This document shows, piece after piece, positions 16,329 to 24,271 of a stretch of DNA of 52,920 nt. A program made the position numbers and the translations under genes. The stretch is from Candidatus Sulfuritelmatomonas gaucii (GTDB lineage Bacteria; Acidobacteriota; Terriglobia; Terriglobales; Acidobacteriaceae), in NCBI GenBank assembly GCA_900290245.1, contig OKRB01000073.1:1-52920 (forward strand). The letters are read 5' to 3'. Within the stretch, counting starts at the first letter, position 1. Every line of letters begins with the position of its first letter. The notes below the pieces were generated by a model that saw only the letters and a program-made list of their open reading frames with translations, was not told the DNA's origin and searched no databases.

Positions 16329-17433
16329 CGTCGAAGCCGGCTCCCTTCAGGCCGGAATCAGCTCCCGCGGAGGTTCGCGTCATGGCAGTGCTGCCAGAAT
16401 TGCCGTCGCCGGCCTGCTGACCCGCGCTGGATCCCGATGGCGAACCAACCGCGGAGATCTCGGTACTTGCGAGATTGTCCTCGGGCGCAGTGGGTGCTGT
16501 CAATACGGATAGATTGTCGGGCGTCACAACCTGGGGATCTTTGGGAATCAAGTGATAGCGGCCGCGTACGAGATAGTCAACGAAGAGGCCGCCGGCGAGG
16601 TAGGGATTCACAATGACAAGCGGGACGGCATAGACGGTGGTCACAAACGATTCGTCAATGCCCTTGATGGAATGACTTTCGCGCCGGTAGCCCGGGATCT
16701 GCGGGATCTCAAAGACAGTGAGCTGCCGATGAGGGTGTTTGCGCGCGTAGCGAACGAGCTTGTAAGTGATCTGCTTGGGCGTGGTCATGCCGGCATCGGG
16801 GAAGATGCTGCGGCGAAAGGTGCGGGGAAAGTAGCTGTTGAGGACGACGCGCGTGAAATCGGCGCAGTTGTTGAAGAGCAGATTGAATCTTGATTTGTTG
16901 CGGCGGTCGTTGAGGCGCGCGATCAAAGCGTCGTCCTGTTCCTGAGAGGTATCGAAGCGAAATGCGTAGATGCGGCGCTCGTAGGCCGCTCCCACAAGCT
17001 GCGTCCACCCGCCACGGATGAGGTTGCCAGCGGGAAGTTTCTCGCCGAGGGCTTGAAGATGCGATTCGCGATATTCGTTGCGGAGCTGCACTACCTGGTC
17101 GTGATCCACGTGCGAGGGGACTTCGGCGGCGTTGTCAACGGCGTAGAGATAGGGGACGAGAGGGATGGCCACCCAGTCGTAGCCGTCGATTCCCTGGTAG
17201 CGGGCAATGACGGCGCCCAGTTCGCCCGGCTGGCAGCGGCGCAGCTTGACCGGGGTGTCAGCGCAGATTTTTTCGAAATAGAGGGCGACATGGCCGGTGG
17301 GATTGAGCGTGCCGAAAAAGCCATATGGCTCTTCAAGCAGGAGAGCGGCCTGCGATCGCGCCTGCGAGCAACAGATGATGCCCAAAGCAACAAGGGCGGA
17401 ACCATGAATCAGCGCTTTGCGGATTGAGAGCAT
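16321..17433 (-). CDS. Exported protein with papain-like (DUF4105/NlpC-like) features
   Basis: About 370 residues with a signal peptide (ML SIRKALIHGS, hydrophobic core, cleavage near SQA). PTGHVALYFEKIC and FNLLFNNCADFTRVVLNSY look like the His and Cys blocks of NlpC/P60-like or DUF4105 proteins, so it may be a periplasmic amidase or peptidase; this is an inference. The C-terminal ~50 residues are Ser/Gly/Ala-rich and probably disordered. An ATG at 17466 is also possible, but GGAGG touches it directly, while the ATG at 17433 has AAAGGGAACTT before it. It is followed by the DUF6526-type gene with an 8-base overlap. Confidence 0.75.
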   Translation of the reverse strand: MLSIRKALIHGSALVALGIICCSQARSQAALLLEEPYGFFGTLNPTGHVALYFEKICADTPVKLRRCQPGELGAVIARYQGIDGYDWVAIPLVPYLYAVDNAAEVPSHVDHDQVVQLRNEYRESHLQALGEKLPAGNLIRGGWTQLVGAAYERRIYAFRFDTSQEQDDALIARLNDRRNKSRFNLLFNNCADFTRVVLNSYFPRTFRRSIFPDAGMTTPKQITYKLVRYARKHPHRQLTVFEIPQIPGYRRESHSIKGIDESFVTTVYAVPLVIVNPYLAGGLFVDYLVRGRYHLIPKDPQVVTPDNLSVLTAPTAPEDNLASTEISAVGSPSGSSAGQQAGDGNSGSTAMTRTSAGADSGLKGAGFDDE

Positions 17434-17781
17434 AAGTTCCCTTTTGTCAAAGAGCTTCGTGCTCATCCTCCTTGCTTTTGCCTCAGTATGACCGAATGCC
17501 TGCTACAGTGACTTGAAAACCGGACCAAGCACCACATTTATAAACGATGCACATTGGGCCAGCGGATTGACCGCGGAAATCCTCTGAAAACAGCGGAAAC
17601 CCGCCTTTCAGCTTAACCCAAGCGCGAGGAGAATGTTGTGTTTACGCGCACAGCGTCGGAATTTGGGTGTTGCGGAAGGGTTGCCCGGAATAAGGCGGAA
17701 TTCGGACAGGATCGGCAACAATTTCAGGGTCGTCCAGGGCGATGCTGAGCCGGCTGACCGGGAATGGCGGCCGGCAGCACC
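17434..17781. other. Intergenic stretch without a gene
   Basis: About 350 bases between the exported papain-like protein gene and the DUF190 gene. No open frame with protein character and no repeat element is seen. It should hold the promoter of the gene at 16321-17433. Confidence 0.55.
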
Positions 17782-18114
17782 CTAGGGTTTGGGCGGAACG
17801 ACGATGGTTGTTTCCTGCAACTCAATGAGGCCAGAACCTGTGCGCTTTTCCAGTTCAGGCAGGACGGCGTCGACCTTCTCGCGCGACTCAATGAACTCAA
17901 TTTTGATGGGAAGATGGTCGGAGATTTCAAGGATGTGAGCGGAATGCATGCGGTGCCTAGCGCCAAAACCGGCGACGCCCTTCATGACCGTGGCGCCGGA
18001 GATTCCACTATGGAAGAGAAAATCGAGGATGCTGGTGTAGACGGGAACACCATGATGCCTGGCTCCATCACTAAGGTAGAGTGTCACTTTGACGGCCTTG
18101 CCCGTGGTCAGCAT
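17782..18114 (-). CDS. DUF190 (PII-like fold) protein of the fluoride operon
   Basis: About 110 residues. The blocks VTLYLSDGARHHGVPVYTSILDF, GISGATVMKGVAGFG, MHSAHILEISDHLPIKIEF and VDAVLPELEKRTGSGLI match DUF190, a small family with a PII-like fold often found beside CrcB. Its job may be to sense or modulate transport, but this is unproven. The ATG at 18114 follows GGAGAAA; the open frame continues upstream with sequence unlike protein. It is the third gene behind the fluoride riboswitch, 152 bases after crcB. Confidence 0.8.
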   Translation of the reverse strand: MLTTGKAVKVTLYLSDGARHHGVPVYTSILDFLFHSGISGATVMKGVAGFGARHRMHSAHILEISDHLPIKIEFIESREKVDAVLPELEKRTGSGLIELQETTIVVPPKP

Positions 18115-18266
18115 GCTTTGGTTTCTCCATCTTGCGGCCGCGCGCTCAACCGCTTGCGGAATGTGCGGGAGGCGGCGAATGAACCACGATGGATTGAAGC
18201 ACCTTTGCGAGCAAGATGCAACTGGAGGCCGGCGGGCGACGTTCGGATCTGACGCCGCCGGCACAA

Positions 18267-18641
18267 CTACAGCAGATCGGCAAGCGCGGTGCCGCACCAT
18301 GCGGCGGCAAGACCGAGAATGAGGCTGCCCGCCGCGTAGAGAGCCGCCAGGAAGAAGGCGCCTGATCGCATAATGGATAGCGTTTCCCACTCAAAGGTGG
18401 AGAAGGTGCTGTAGGCACCGATGAAGCCGACGGCAATGAGGAAGCGCCACGCGGGATCGAGATTGGCGAGTCTCCCGAAATAGGTGAGCGTGAAGCCGAT
18501 GATGACGCAGGCCGTAATGTTGACGACCAAAGTGCCGTAAGGGAACCTCATCCCGATGCGGCCGGAGATGGTGGAACCGACCCAATAGCGCAATACCGAA
18601 CCCAGTGCCCCACCCGCAGCTATGAGCAGATATTTCTGCAA
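18267..18641 (-). CDS. crcB: Fluoride ion channel CrcB/FluC
   Basis: About 124 residues with four transmembrane helices, the standard FluC length. Family blocks present: GGALGSVLRYWVG near the N-terminus, FPYGTLVVNITACVIIGF, and GFIGAYSTFSTFEWE, where the TFSTF phenylalanine box lines the fluoride path. It exports fluoride as a dual-topology dimer; a single crcB gene fits the homodimeric type. It lies 61 bases after the antiporter gene and downstream of a fluoride riboswitch, which supports the function strongly. Confidence 0.92.
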   Translation of the reverse strand: MQKYLLIAAGGALGSVLRYWVGSTISGRIGMRFPYGTLVVNITACVIIGFTLTYFGRLANLDPAWRFLIAVGFIGAYSTFSTFEWETLSIMRSGAFFLAALYAAGSLILGLAAAWCGTALADLL

Positions 18642-18702
18642 TGCGTGTCCCCCTTTTTCAGCTTATCGTCTTTGCCAATCGCTTCTGAATTCGCTCTTGC
18701 GG

Positions 18703-19917
18703 CTATGTCTCTTCTTCCAGCGCCGGGCGGCCGTGTGTCGGAGCGTGAGGTTTGCCGTGAGCAGCCTTGCGGGGAATGAGGTGTTTCGGCAGGAAGAAGG
18801 TGTTGGCCACCAGCGTGGGCAAAACAGCGCTGGCAATGATGGCTCCGACGAGGAAGGAATACTGAACCTGGGTGATGATCTGGTGGTTGAGACCGAAGAG
18901 CGCGGAAATGGTTCCGAAGGTGAGGCCGGTTGACATCATGAGCGTGTAATAGGCACCGGCTGCCCCCTGGTGCCGATGGGCTCGCACCGTGGGAAACACG
19001 AATGCGGTCTTGGTTGCCATTTTGGCAAGGAACAGGATGAGCAAAGTGGCCGGAGCAGCGATGAGCGCCGGGACCGAGACGAACGAGCCGGCACGAATGA
19101 AATAAAACGGCGTGAGCAGGCCGAAGGTGAGCGTGCGCAGGCGGCGAACCAGCATGTGATCCTTGCCGACAGTTCCGGCGAGAACCGATCCAATCATGTA
19201 CGCAGGCAGAACGGCCTCGCTGCCCGCCCACACCGCCAAGCCGCCGAGCCCGAATAGCAAAAAGAGGATGTACTTGGTTTCAAGCTCGGAGACGCGGCCA
19301 CCATATTTTGCGAAGAATCGCCTGGTCACAAAAGGGAGAATGGCGAAGGAGACAACGCACACGACGACGAAGATCACCGTTTTGACGGTGAATGGAGAGA
19401 AGATGAGGCCCAGGGCAAGGACGGTTCCGAGATCATTGACGAAGCAGGCGGCGAGGATGGCCTTACCGAACTCGGTCACATTCAAACCGAGCTCAAGCAT
19501 GACGGCATACACCACGGCGACGGATGTGGTGGAGAGCGCAACGCCGCAGAGCCAGCTTGAGCGAACGCTCCATCCGAGAATGTAGTGACCGACCAGGGTG
19601 CACCCGAGGAAGGGGCCGATAAATCCGGCGAGGCCGACGAGAACAGCTTCGCGCCACTTGGTTTTAAAGATGGTCGGCTCGAGCTCGGCGCCGGCAAGAA
19701 ATGTGAGAACGATGGCGCCGGTTCCGGCAAGGAAGGTGATCCACTGCGTGCCGGCGAACAGCCCGCCGGATCCCATAAATTTTGCAAGGATCAGCTGCGC
19801 GACCGTGCCGACAATGATCTCGGAGAGAGCGGTTGCGACGCGAAACCAAATCGCAAGCAATGTCGCGACAAGCGCAAGACCTACCCACAGAGCAGACAGT
19901 GCCCATGCATTCGCCAT
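18703..19917 (-). CDS. Cation:proton antiporter (CPA2-like), fluoride-responsive
   Basis: About 404 residues, 11-13 hydrophobic helices and a basic His/Pro-rich C-terminal tail (~25 residues). The ALSTTSVAVVYAVMLELGL block and CFVNDLGTVLALGL (an ND ion-binding pair) match monovalent cation/proton antiporters of the CPA type. Antiporters of this sort are known to occur behind fluoride riboswitches; it may deal with the proton or cation load linked to fluoride stress. AAGGAGCC lies 8-14 bases before the ATG. It is the first gene of the operon with crcB and DUF190. The transported ion is unknown. Confidence 0.85.
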   Translation of the reverse strand: MANAWALSALWVGLALVATLLAIWFRVATALSEIIVGTVAQLILAKFMGSGGLFAGTQWITFLAGTGAIVLTFLAGAELEPTIFKTKWREAVLVGLAGFIGPFLGCTLVGHYILGWSVRSSWLCGVALSTTSVAVVYAVMLELGLNVTEFGKAILAACFVNDLGTVLALGLIFSPFTVKTVIFVVVCVVSFAILPFVTRRFFAKYGGRVSELETKYILFLLFGLGGLAVWAGSEAVLPAYMIGSVLAGTVGKDHMLVRRLRTLTFGLLTPFYFIRAGSFVSVPALIAAPATLLILFLAKMATKTAFVFPTVRAHRHQGAAGAYYTLMMSTGLTFGTISALFGLNHQIITQVQYSFLVGAIIASAVLPTLVANTFFLPKHLIPRKAAHGKPHAPTHGRPALEEET

Positions 19918-19961
19918 GAACGATGGCTCCTTGATTGTGTACTCGGGGATCGCGCCGGGAC

Positions 19962-20048
19962 ATGACTCCGCAACAGGAACCCCTGTCAGGAGTCATCATC
20001 TGTCCGGCCTATTGGAGGGGACAGCGGTTAAGGGTGAACTCCTTCACC
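19962..20048 (-). promoter_or_regulatory. Fluoride riboswitch (crcB RNA motif) with overlapping alternative hairpin
   Basis: Read on the minus strand, GGTGA-AGGAGT-TCACC forms the first stem-loop, followed by the conserved TTAACCGC, a TGTCC/GGACA stem, and GATGACTCCTG. The loop AGGAGT (20038-20043) is exactly complementary to ACTCCT (19988-19993), which is the pseudoknot of fluoride aptamers. A downstream GGAGTCAT (19962-19969) can pair with ATGACTCC (19989-19996), giving an alternative hairpin that would break the pseudoknot. No U-tract follows, so the output mode is unclear. The aptamer lies about 65 bases before the antiporter start. Confidence 0.92.
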
Positions 20049-20089
20049 ACTGATTTCATTACAGCGTGGAATGGGTCGGATGTCAATTA

Positions 20090-20140
20090 GACAGGGAGCA
20101 AGGGAGCGGGGAGCAGGGAGCGAGGGAACAGAGGCAATCA
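20090..20140. repeat. Purine tract (AGGGAGCAAGGGAGC type)
   Basis: Tandem-like runs of GACAGGGAGCAAGGGAGCGG character. Similar tracts occur near 28725, 36598, 42330, 45105 and 51955, always between genes. Confidence 0.65.
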
Positions 20141-20167
20141 GAGGTGAGGCGATTTGGGGTTGGCGGC

Positions 20168-20965
20168 TTAGTTCCGCTTGTTTGGTTTGTCTGAGCGAGC
20201 ATCAGAAAGGGCGACCCTCGCGGTGCGGGCAGAGCCGGCCATTGCGAGCAGGACTTTCTGCATCTGGGGAGTAAATTCGCGGCGCGCAGCTTCTTTCTGG
20301 GAGAAACTGACAACCCAATAAACGAGTGAGCAAAGGAAGCTGACGACGACGAACTCTTCCAGGCGAATGTACTGGACGGTCGTGCTCTGGCGGGATTGAA
20401 CGATGGAGACCGCGACGTTGACCAGTGAATAAAATCCGAGACCGGTGGCGACCTGCAGCTCGCGGTCGCGCCACCCGATCGATAACAGTTGGCTGCTGGC
20501 GGCAAGGAGCAGGAAAAACACAATTCGGAGAATCGATACCGTGTGCTGAATCTGCACCAGGAGGAGCGCTTGCCTGGATGCGTGCGCGAGGCCTTGAACG
20601 GCCGCAAATGGCCAGATGACAGCTCCGACCGCCAGAAGCAGGCCTCCTACGACAAAGAGAGCGATGCGCGGCAGTGAGGCTCGAACCGGCCGGAGCACAG
20701 ACCAGCCCAACTCAACCAATACACAGAATTCCAGGATGGAGCTGATGATGGTTTCCCAAAAGTAAACATGAAAGTAAACATGAGGATCGATTGCGTGGGA
20801 TTGAGAGATGACGAGGGCCCCGATATTGCTCAGAACATCCCAAACACAAAAAGAGCAGAAGATGGGGAGGGTTCGCCAAATATGTCGATAGGACAGCAGC
20901 ATGACAAGAGCTGCTTCGGTGAAGATTCCGGCCAACCATATCGCATTATCGAGGCTTATCGACAT
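20168..20965 (-). CDS. Polytopic membrane protein of unknown function
   Basis: About 265 residues with six to seven predicted membrane helices (e.g. NAIWLAGIFTEAALVMLL, RIALFVVGGLLLAVGAVIW, VVVSFLCSLVYWVVSF) and a basic, soluble C-terminal tail of about 40 residues. No catalytic motif or family is recognised. Similar seven-helix proteins are, as far as I recall, widespread in Acidobacteriota. It stands alone, beside the fluoride operon but transcribed from its own promoter. Confidence 0.75.
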   Translation of the reverse strand: MSISLDNAIWLAGIFTEAALVMLLSYRHIWRTLPIFCSFCVWDVLSNIGALVISQSHAIDPHVYFHVYFWETIISSILEFCVLVELGWSVLRPVRASLPRIALFVVGGLLLAVGAVIWPFAAVQGLAHASRQALLLVQIQHTVSILRIVFFLLLAASSQLLSIGWRDRELQVATGLGFYSLVNVAVSIVQSRQSTTVQYIRLEEFVVVSFLCSLVYWVVSFSQKEAARREFTPQMQKVLLAMAGSARTARVALSDARSDKPNKRN

Positions 20966-21128
20966 CGAGTACGCTCTGCCAAGCGGAACGCCCAGCTTAT
21001 CCCAGCCAGTTCACCCAGGTCACCGACGACAATGCACACAGTCTACGGCCGTTACCACAGCTCTGAAAAGGATGCAGATGTACTTCAAAGGTACGTGGGT
21101 TTGTGAATCCGCCATTCATTGAAAAAAA

Positions 21129-21182
21129 GTACCGCAGATGCTTCAACTCCGTTTGCCTGAGATCACAGCAAACGGAGTCGGA
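21129..21182. repeat. CTCAGGATGACA-like tract, diverged copy
   Basis: Begins ACCGCAGATGCTTCAACTCC like the other copies, but the middle is AACTCCGTTTGC...GCAAACGGAGT, a long inverted repeat, and the usual end is missing. Confidence 0.5.
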
Positions 21183-21233
21183 GGATAATAGCGAAATTTA
21201 TGTTGCGGACTTGAGGCTCTTGACGTCGGCTCG

Positions 21234-21521
21234 CTAAACCAGCGAGGGAGGCATGGGCATCGGGCCCATCGGCATCGCGCTCGGTGGCATAGGCATCGGT
21301 CCCATGGGCATCGCGGCTACTGTGGCCGAAGGCGGCATAGGCATTGGACCCATGGGCATCGCGCTCGGTGGCATAGGCATTGGTCCCATGGGCATCGCGG
21401 CTACTGTAGCCGAAGGCGGCATCGGCATTGGGCCCATAGGCATGGCAAAGACCGTGCAGGCAGAGACAAGAAGCACTGCCAAAAATCCGACTTTCAAAAT
21501 ATTTAACGTACGCGTGCTCAT
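21234..21521 (-). CDS. Secreted Met/Pro-rich tandem-repeat protein
   Basis: About 95 residues. A signal peptide (MSTRTLNILKVGF, hydrophobic core, cysteine in SACTVFA) is followed by a mature region made almost only of the unit AMPMGPMPMPPSA, five times, with ATVA linkers between some units. Roughly a third of the mature residues are methionine. The ATG at 21521 is preceded by GGGAAGAG. Met-rich exported proteins can bind copper(I) or absorb oxidants; either is only a possibility here. The Cys in the signal region might be a lipobox-like site (VSAC). Not assigned to a family. Confidence 0.65.
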   Translation of the reverse strand: MSTRTLNILKVGFLAVLLVSACTVFAMPMGPMPMPPSATVAAMPMGPMPMPPSAMPMGPMPMPPSATVAAMPMGPMPMPPSAMPMGPMPMPPSLV

Positions 21522-22473
21522 CTGGACACTCTTCCCGGCGGTAGACACCCCGCCATAATTTGCTCTCACAGACTAACCCAAAACGGGGAGAGTTGCTACA
21601 ACAAAAGTGCAATGGAAAATATTTTCTGACCAGAGTACCCATTTCGGTACAACCTTAGTAATATCTCGGTGGTTACCTCTCCTAAGCTTTGTCCTGTCTT
21701 CGCCTTAAGGGGGCGAAGGATAAGCAAAACATTCGATTTTCCTGACAGAATCGAGGGAATTCGCAGGCGACGAACAGCGGTCGCTCGTGATCCTGTCGGG
21801 GTGCGTTCGCGATTTTTGAGCGTTCTCCGCACGCTGCCGTGTGCGGCAGTGTTACTGAGGCGCACCGCAGCGATTACTGAGCCTGAATGTTGAATCGGCC
21901 GGCGCAATGCGTCTCAGGGAGTGAGTCGTGCAATTCTCAGATCCGATGAGCACCAGGCTCAGGCCGAAATGCATGTGCGAAAACGCCAGTATTCATCAGG
22001 GTTTTCCAACTTCAGCTCAAGGGATGAATGCCCCCCGCATGACAGTCGATGGACGAGTAGAGCGGTCGGTTCAGTGGAAGATCGTTGATCGCGGAATCAG
22101 TTGCGCTGCGGAGGCAATGGCGTTCTCGGGTTGCACGCTTCGCGCACAGTGTGGCCGCGGCTGGTTGCGTCAATCGTTTGCTTTGAAGCTGCGCTTTTTT
22201 TACGCACGATTCATGCAACCCTTTCTGGCAAGGTTGAGATTTCTAGCGTGGTGCGATAGGGGTTGGAGCTGATTCGCCGGCAACGTGCGGGGAGCAAGGA
22301 AGCCGAACAAGAAGCGGCCAGGGCGGGCCACATTTGCGAGCCGAAGGGATTCGCCGTGGCGGGGTTTCAGCGTCTCGCGGGTAGTGGTTACTTCTCAGGA
22401 AACTTTGGTGCCGTAGGCTAAATAAATAAAAGCAGATACAGTGGCAGCAGGGTTGATACTCAAAGGCACGACG
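21522..22473. other. Long intergenic region without a convincing gene
   Basis: About 950 bases with lower GC than the surroundings. Open frames at 21596-21907 (minus) and 21928-22272 (plus) have no ribosome binding site, odd composition and no recognisable motif. Part of it should be the promoter of the PilZ/LuxR pair (AT-rich GGCTAAATAAATAAAAGC at 22417-22434). An unrecognised small RNA cannot be excluded. Confidence 0.5.
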
Positions 22474-22845
22474 ATGAGTCCTGAGAAGCCAGATTCGCCT
22501 CTACCTCCCAGTGCCCCGGCGCCCGCACATGTGCGGCAAGAGGTTCGCTGCGCGGTGCGATTCCCGCTCTCGCTGCCGGTGATGCTATCGGCAGGAGAAG
22601 AGCAGGAGAGTGAGATTTCCGCATTCACCCGGAACGTTTCTGCGAGCGGAGTGCTGTTCACTTTGGACAGGGACCTGGAGGTGGGAGCCGACATTCGGTT
22701 TTCAATGCGAATGCCCCATACGGTGCTCGGGTCCCCCAATGATGTTATGGTCCATTGCAAGGGGCGTGTGGTACGCTGCTCCTCAAGCCATAATGAGCAC
22801 CTTGCTGCCGCAACGATCGACGATTATCGATTCGCGGAGCATTGA
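22474..22845 (+). CDS. Small PilZ-domain protein
   Basis: About 123 residues, almost all one PilZ domain. VRCAVRFPLSLPVML corresponds to the R-x3-R strand, and TRNVSASGVLFTLD to the D/N-x-S-x-x-G motif, followed by the beta strands ADIRFSMRMP and VHCKGRVVRC. The first arginine motif is weak, so c-di-GMP binding is uncertain. An upstream in-frame GTG at 22441 is possible, but the N-terminus from 22474 is already Pro-rich linker. The LuxR-type regulator follows after 29 bases, so the two form a signalling pair. Confidence 0.8.
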   Translation: MSPEKPDSPLPPSAPAPAHVRQEVRCAVRFPLSLPVMLSAGEEQESEISAFTRNVSASGVLFTLDRDLEVGADIRFSMRMPHTVLGSPNDVMVHCKGRVVRCSSSHNEHLAAATIDDYRFAEH

Positions 22846-22874
22846 GGGCTCAGTTGGCTTGACGGCAGCCAACT

Positions 22875-23624
22875 ATGGAGACCATAGACGATAAACCAGA
22901 AGGCGAAAGCGTCGAAACTCCGATCAAGCCGGGGACTGTCCGCGTAATCCTCGCGGATTCCCAGGCGATTTACAGGGTGGGGATTCGAAAAGTATTCGCT
23001 CTAGAGGACGACATCCGCGTGGTGGCGCAGGCGGACTCGCTCGAGAATTTGCGCTCGGCGATCGAACGCTATCCAACTGACATTGTGCTACTCGAAGGAA
23101 GCATGCTGGTCGCAACGGCCAACGTGATTCCCGAATTGTTGCGGCTCGCGCCGAACGTGAAACTGATAGTGCAGGCGTTGGCAGCGGACGAAAACCACAC
23201 GGTTGAGCTTTACCGGCGCGGTGTTCGCGGCATTGTCTCGCGTTCGATTTCACCGGATCTGCTTGTGCGTTGCGTGCGGCGCATTGCGGCGGGCGAAACC
23301 TGGATCGACAACCAGTCAGTGAACTGGGTGATCGAGGCCTATCGCGCCCAGGCTGCATCGCTGGTGAGCCCGCGGAATCAACCGCGCCTTTCACCCAAAG
23401 AGATGTCGATCATTACCTGCATTACCCAGGGCAAGCGGAACAAGGAAATCGCATTTCAACTGGGTACCACCGAGCAGGTGATCAAGAATTACCTTCGTAA
23501 GATCTACGACAAGCTTGGCGTGTCTGACCGGCTCGAGCTGGCCCTCTATTGCCTGCACAACAAGATCATCCAGTCAGAGCTGGACGAGGAGACGGTGGCG
23601 CAGAAGGTTGTAACCACCACCTAA
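22875..23624 (+). CDS. NarL/LuxR-type regulator with degenerate receiver
   Basis: About 249 residues. Residues ~20-145 fold like a receiver (VRVILADSQAIYRVGIRKVF at the start), but the phosphate-accepting Asp is Glu (DIVLLEGSM, Glu74), one of the two acidic pocket residues is Ser (ADS), the Thr strand reads VIVQALA and the conserved Lys region reads GIVSRSIS. It therefore cannot be phosphorylated in the normal way and may act constitutively or bind another signal. The C-terminal helix-turn-helix is intact (LSPKEMSIITCITQGKRNKE, then VIKNYLRKIYDKLGVSDRLE). The small PilZ gene precedes it. DNA target unknown. Confidence 0.88.
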   Translation: METIDDKPEGESVETPIKPGTVRVILADSQAIYRVGIRKVFALEDDIRVVAQADSLENLRSAIERYPTDIVLLEGSMLVATANVIPELLRLAPNVKLIVQALAADENHTVELYRRGVRGIVSRSISPDLLVRCVRRIAAGETWIDNQSVNWVIEAYRAQAASLVSPRNQPRLSPKEMSIITCITQGKRNKEIAFQLGTTEQVIKNYLRKIYDKLGVSDRLELALYCLHNKIIQSELDEETVAQKVVTTT

Positions 23625-23664
23625 GTCTCCGACGGCCTAAATTCTTTTCATCAGGTTTGCGGAT

Positions 23665-23696
23665 CCCAGGTCTCAAAATCGAGACCTTGGGCACCC
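23665..23696. repeat. Palindromic element, compensated variant
   Basis: GGTCTC-AAAATC-GAGACC with a TTGGGCACCC tail. Compared with the copy at 338, one C in the left arm is T and the partner G is A, so the stem is preserved. It lies between convergent regulator genes. Confidence 0.75.
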
Positions 23697-23709
23697 CTGC
23701 GTTGCGGTG

Positions 23710-24192
23710 CTAATGCGCCTCTGCTTTGCGACAAGGCTTCCTGGCCAGCTCGAGCAAGCGGATCATCTCTGACAAATCAGAAGCTTTCATGTGGCCGAGA
23801 AGTTCGACGGGAAGGCGCCGAATGGTGGGATCCATGGATTGAAGCAAATTGAGGCCGGCATCGGAGATCTGCGTCCACACAACGCGGCGATCGTCCCGGT
23901 CGCGGTGCTGACGGATCAGCTTGAGGCGTTTGAGGCGAGCGAGGATGCGGGTAATGTCAGGCTCGGCGGTGAGCATGCGCGCGCCGATTGCTGCGCAGGT
24001 GAGGCCTTCGGGCCGGGCGCCGCGCAGGATGCGGAGGACATTGTATTGGGTTGAAGTGAGACCCCAGCCGTGCATTTTTTGCTGGAAGGCGCGCTCAAGG
24101 AAATCGGAGGTCCGCATCAGGTTCAGAATGGCTTCTTCTTCCACGTTCGAGAAGGGTGATGACTGGGCAATCTCGGTTTTGAGGTCGGGCAT
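23710..24192 (-). CDS. MarR-family transcriptional regulator
   Basis: About 160 residues. The winged-helix core is clear: LTSTQYNVLRILRG, LTCAAIGARMLTAEPDITRILARLKRLKLIRQHRDRDDRRVVWTQISDAG, where DRDDRR is the wing signature. A helical dimerisation segment surrounds it. GGAGG lies eight bases before the ATG. The YceI-like gene on the same strand lies 79 bases upstream and may be co-transcribed or controlled by this regulator; MarR-YceI neighbours are common. The ligand is unknown. Confidence 0.88.
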   Translation of the reverse strand: MPDLKTEIAQSSPFSNVEEEAILNLMRTSDFLERAFQQKMHGWGLTSTQYNVLRILRGARPEGLTCAAIGARMLTAEPDITRILARLKRLKLIRQHRDRDDRRVVWTQISDAGLNLLQSMDPTIRRLPVELLGHMKASDLSEMIRLLELARKPCRKAEAH

Positions 24193-24271
24193 CGAACATC
24201 CTCCAAACGTTGAGCAGCGATTCAGGAACGGGATCTGGCACCAAATATAAACCCGATGTGGACTTCTTCAT

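Noticed and set aside
21234..21440. Repeats considered as a CRISPR array
   Set aside because: Units are contiguous and in frame, with no unique spacers and no cas genes nearby.
21163..21642. Second frame through the Met/Pro repeat (His/Tyr/Ala units)
   Set aside because: The other minus-strand frame has a signal peptide and ribosome binding site; this one is repetitive only because the DNA is.
21596..21907. Minus-strand frame of about 103 codons
   Set aside because: No ribosome binding site, no motif; composition not protein-like.
21928..22272. Plus-strand frame of about 114 codons
   Set aside because: Cys/Arg/Phe-rich with no known pattern, no ribosome binding site.
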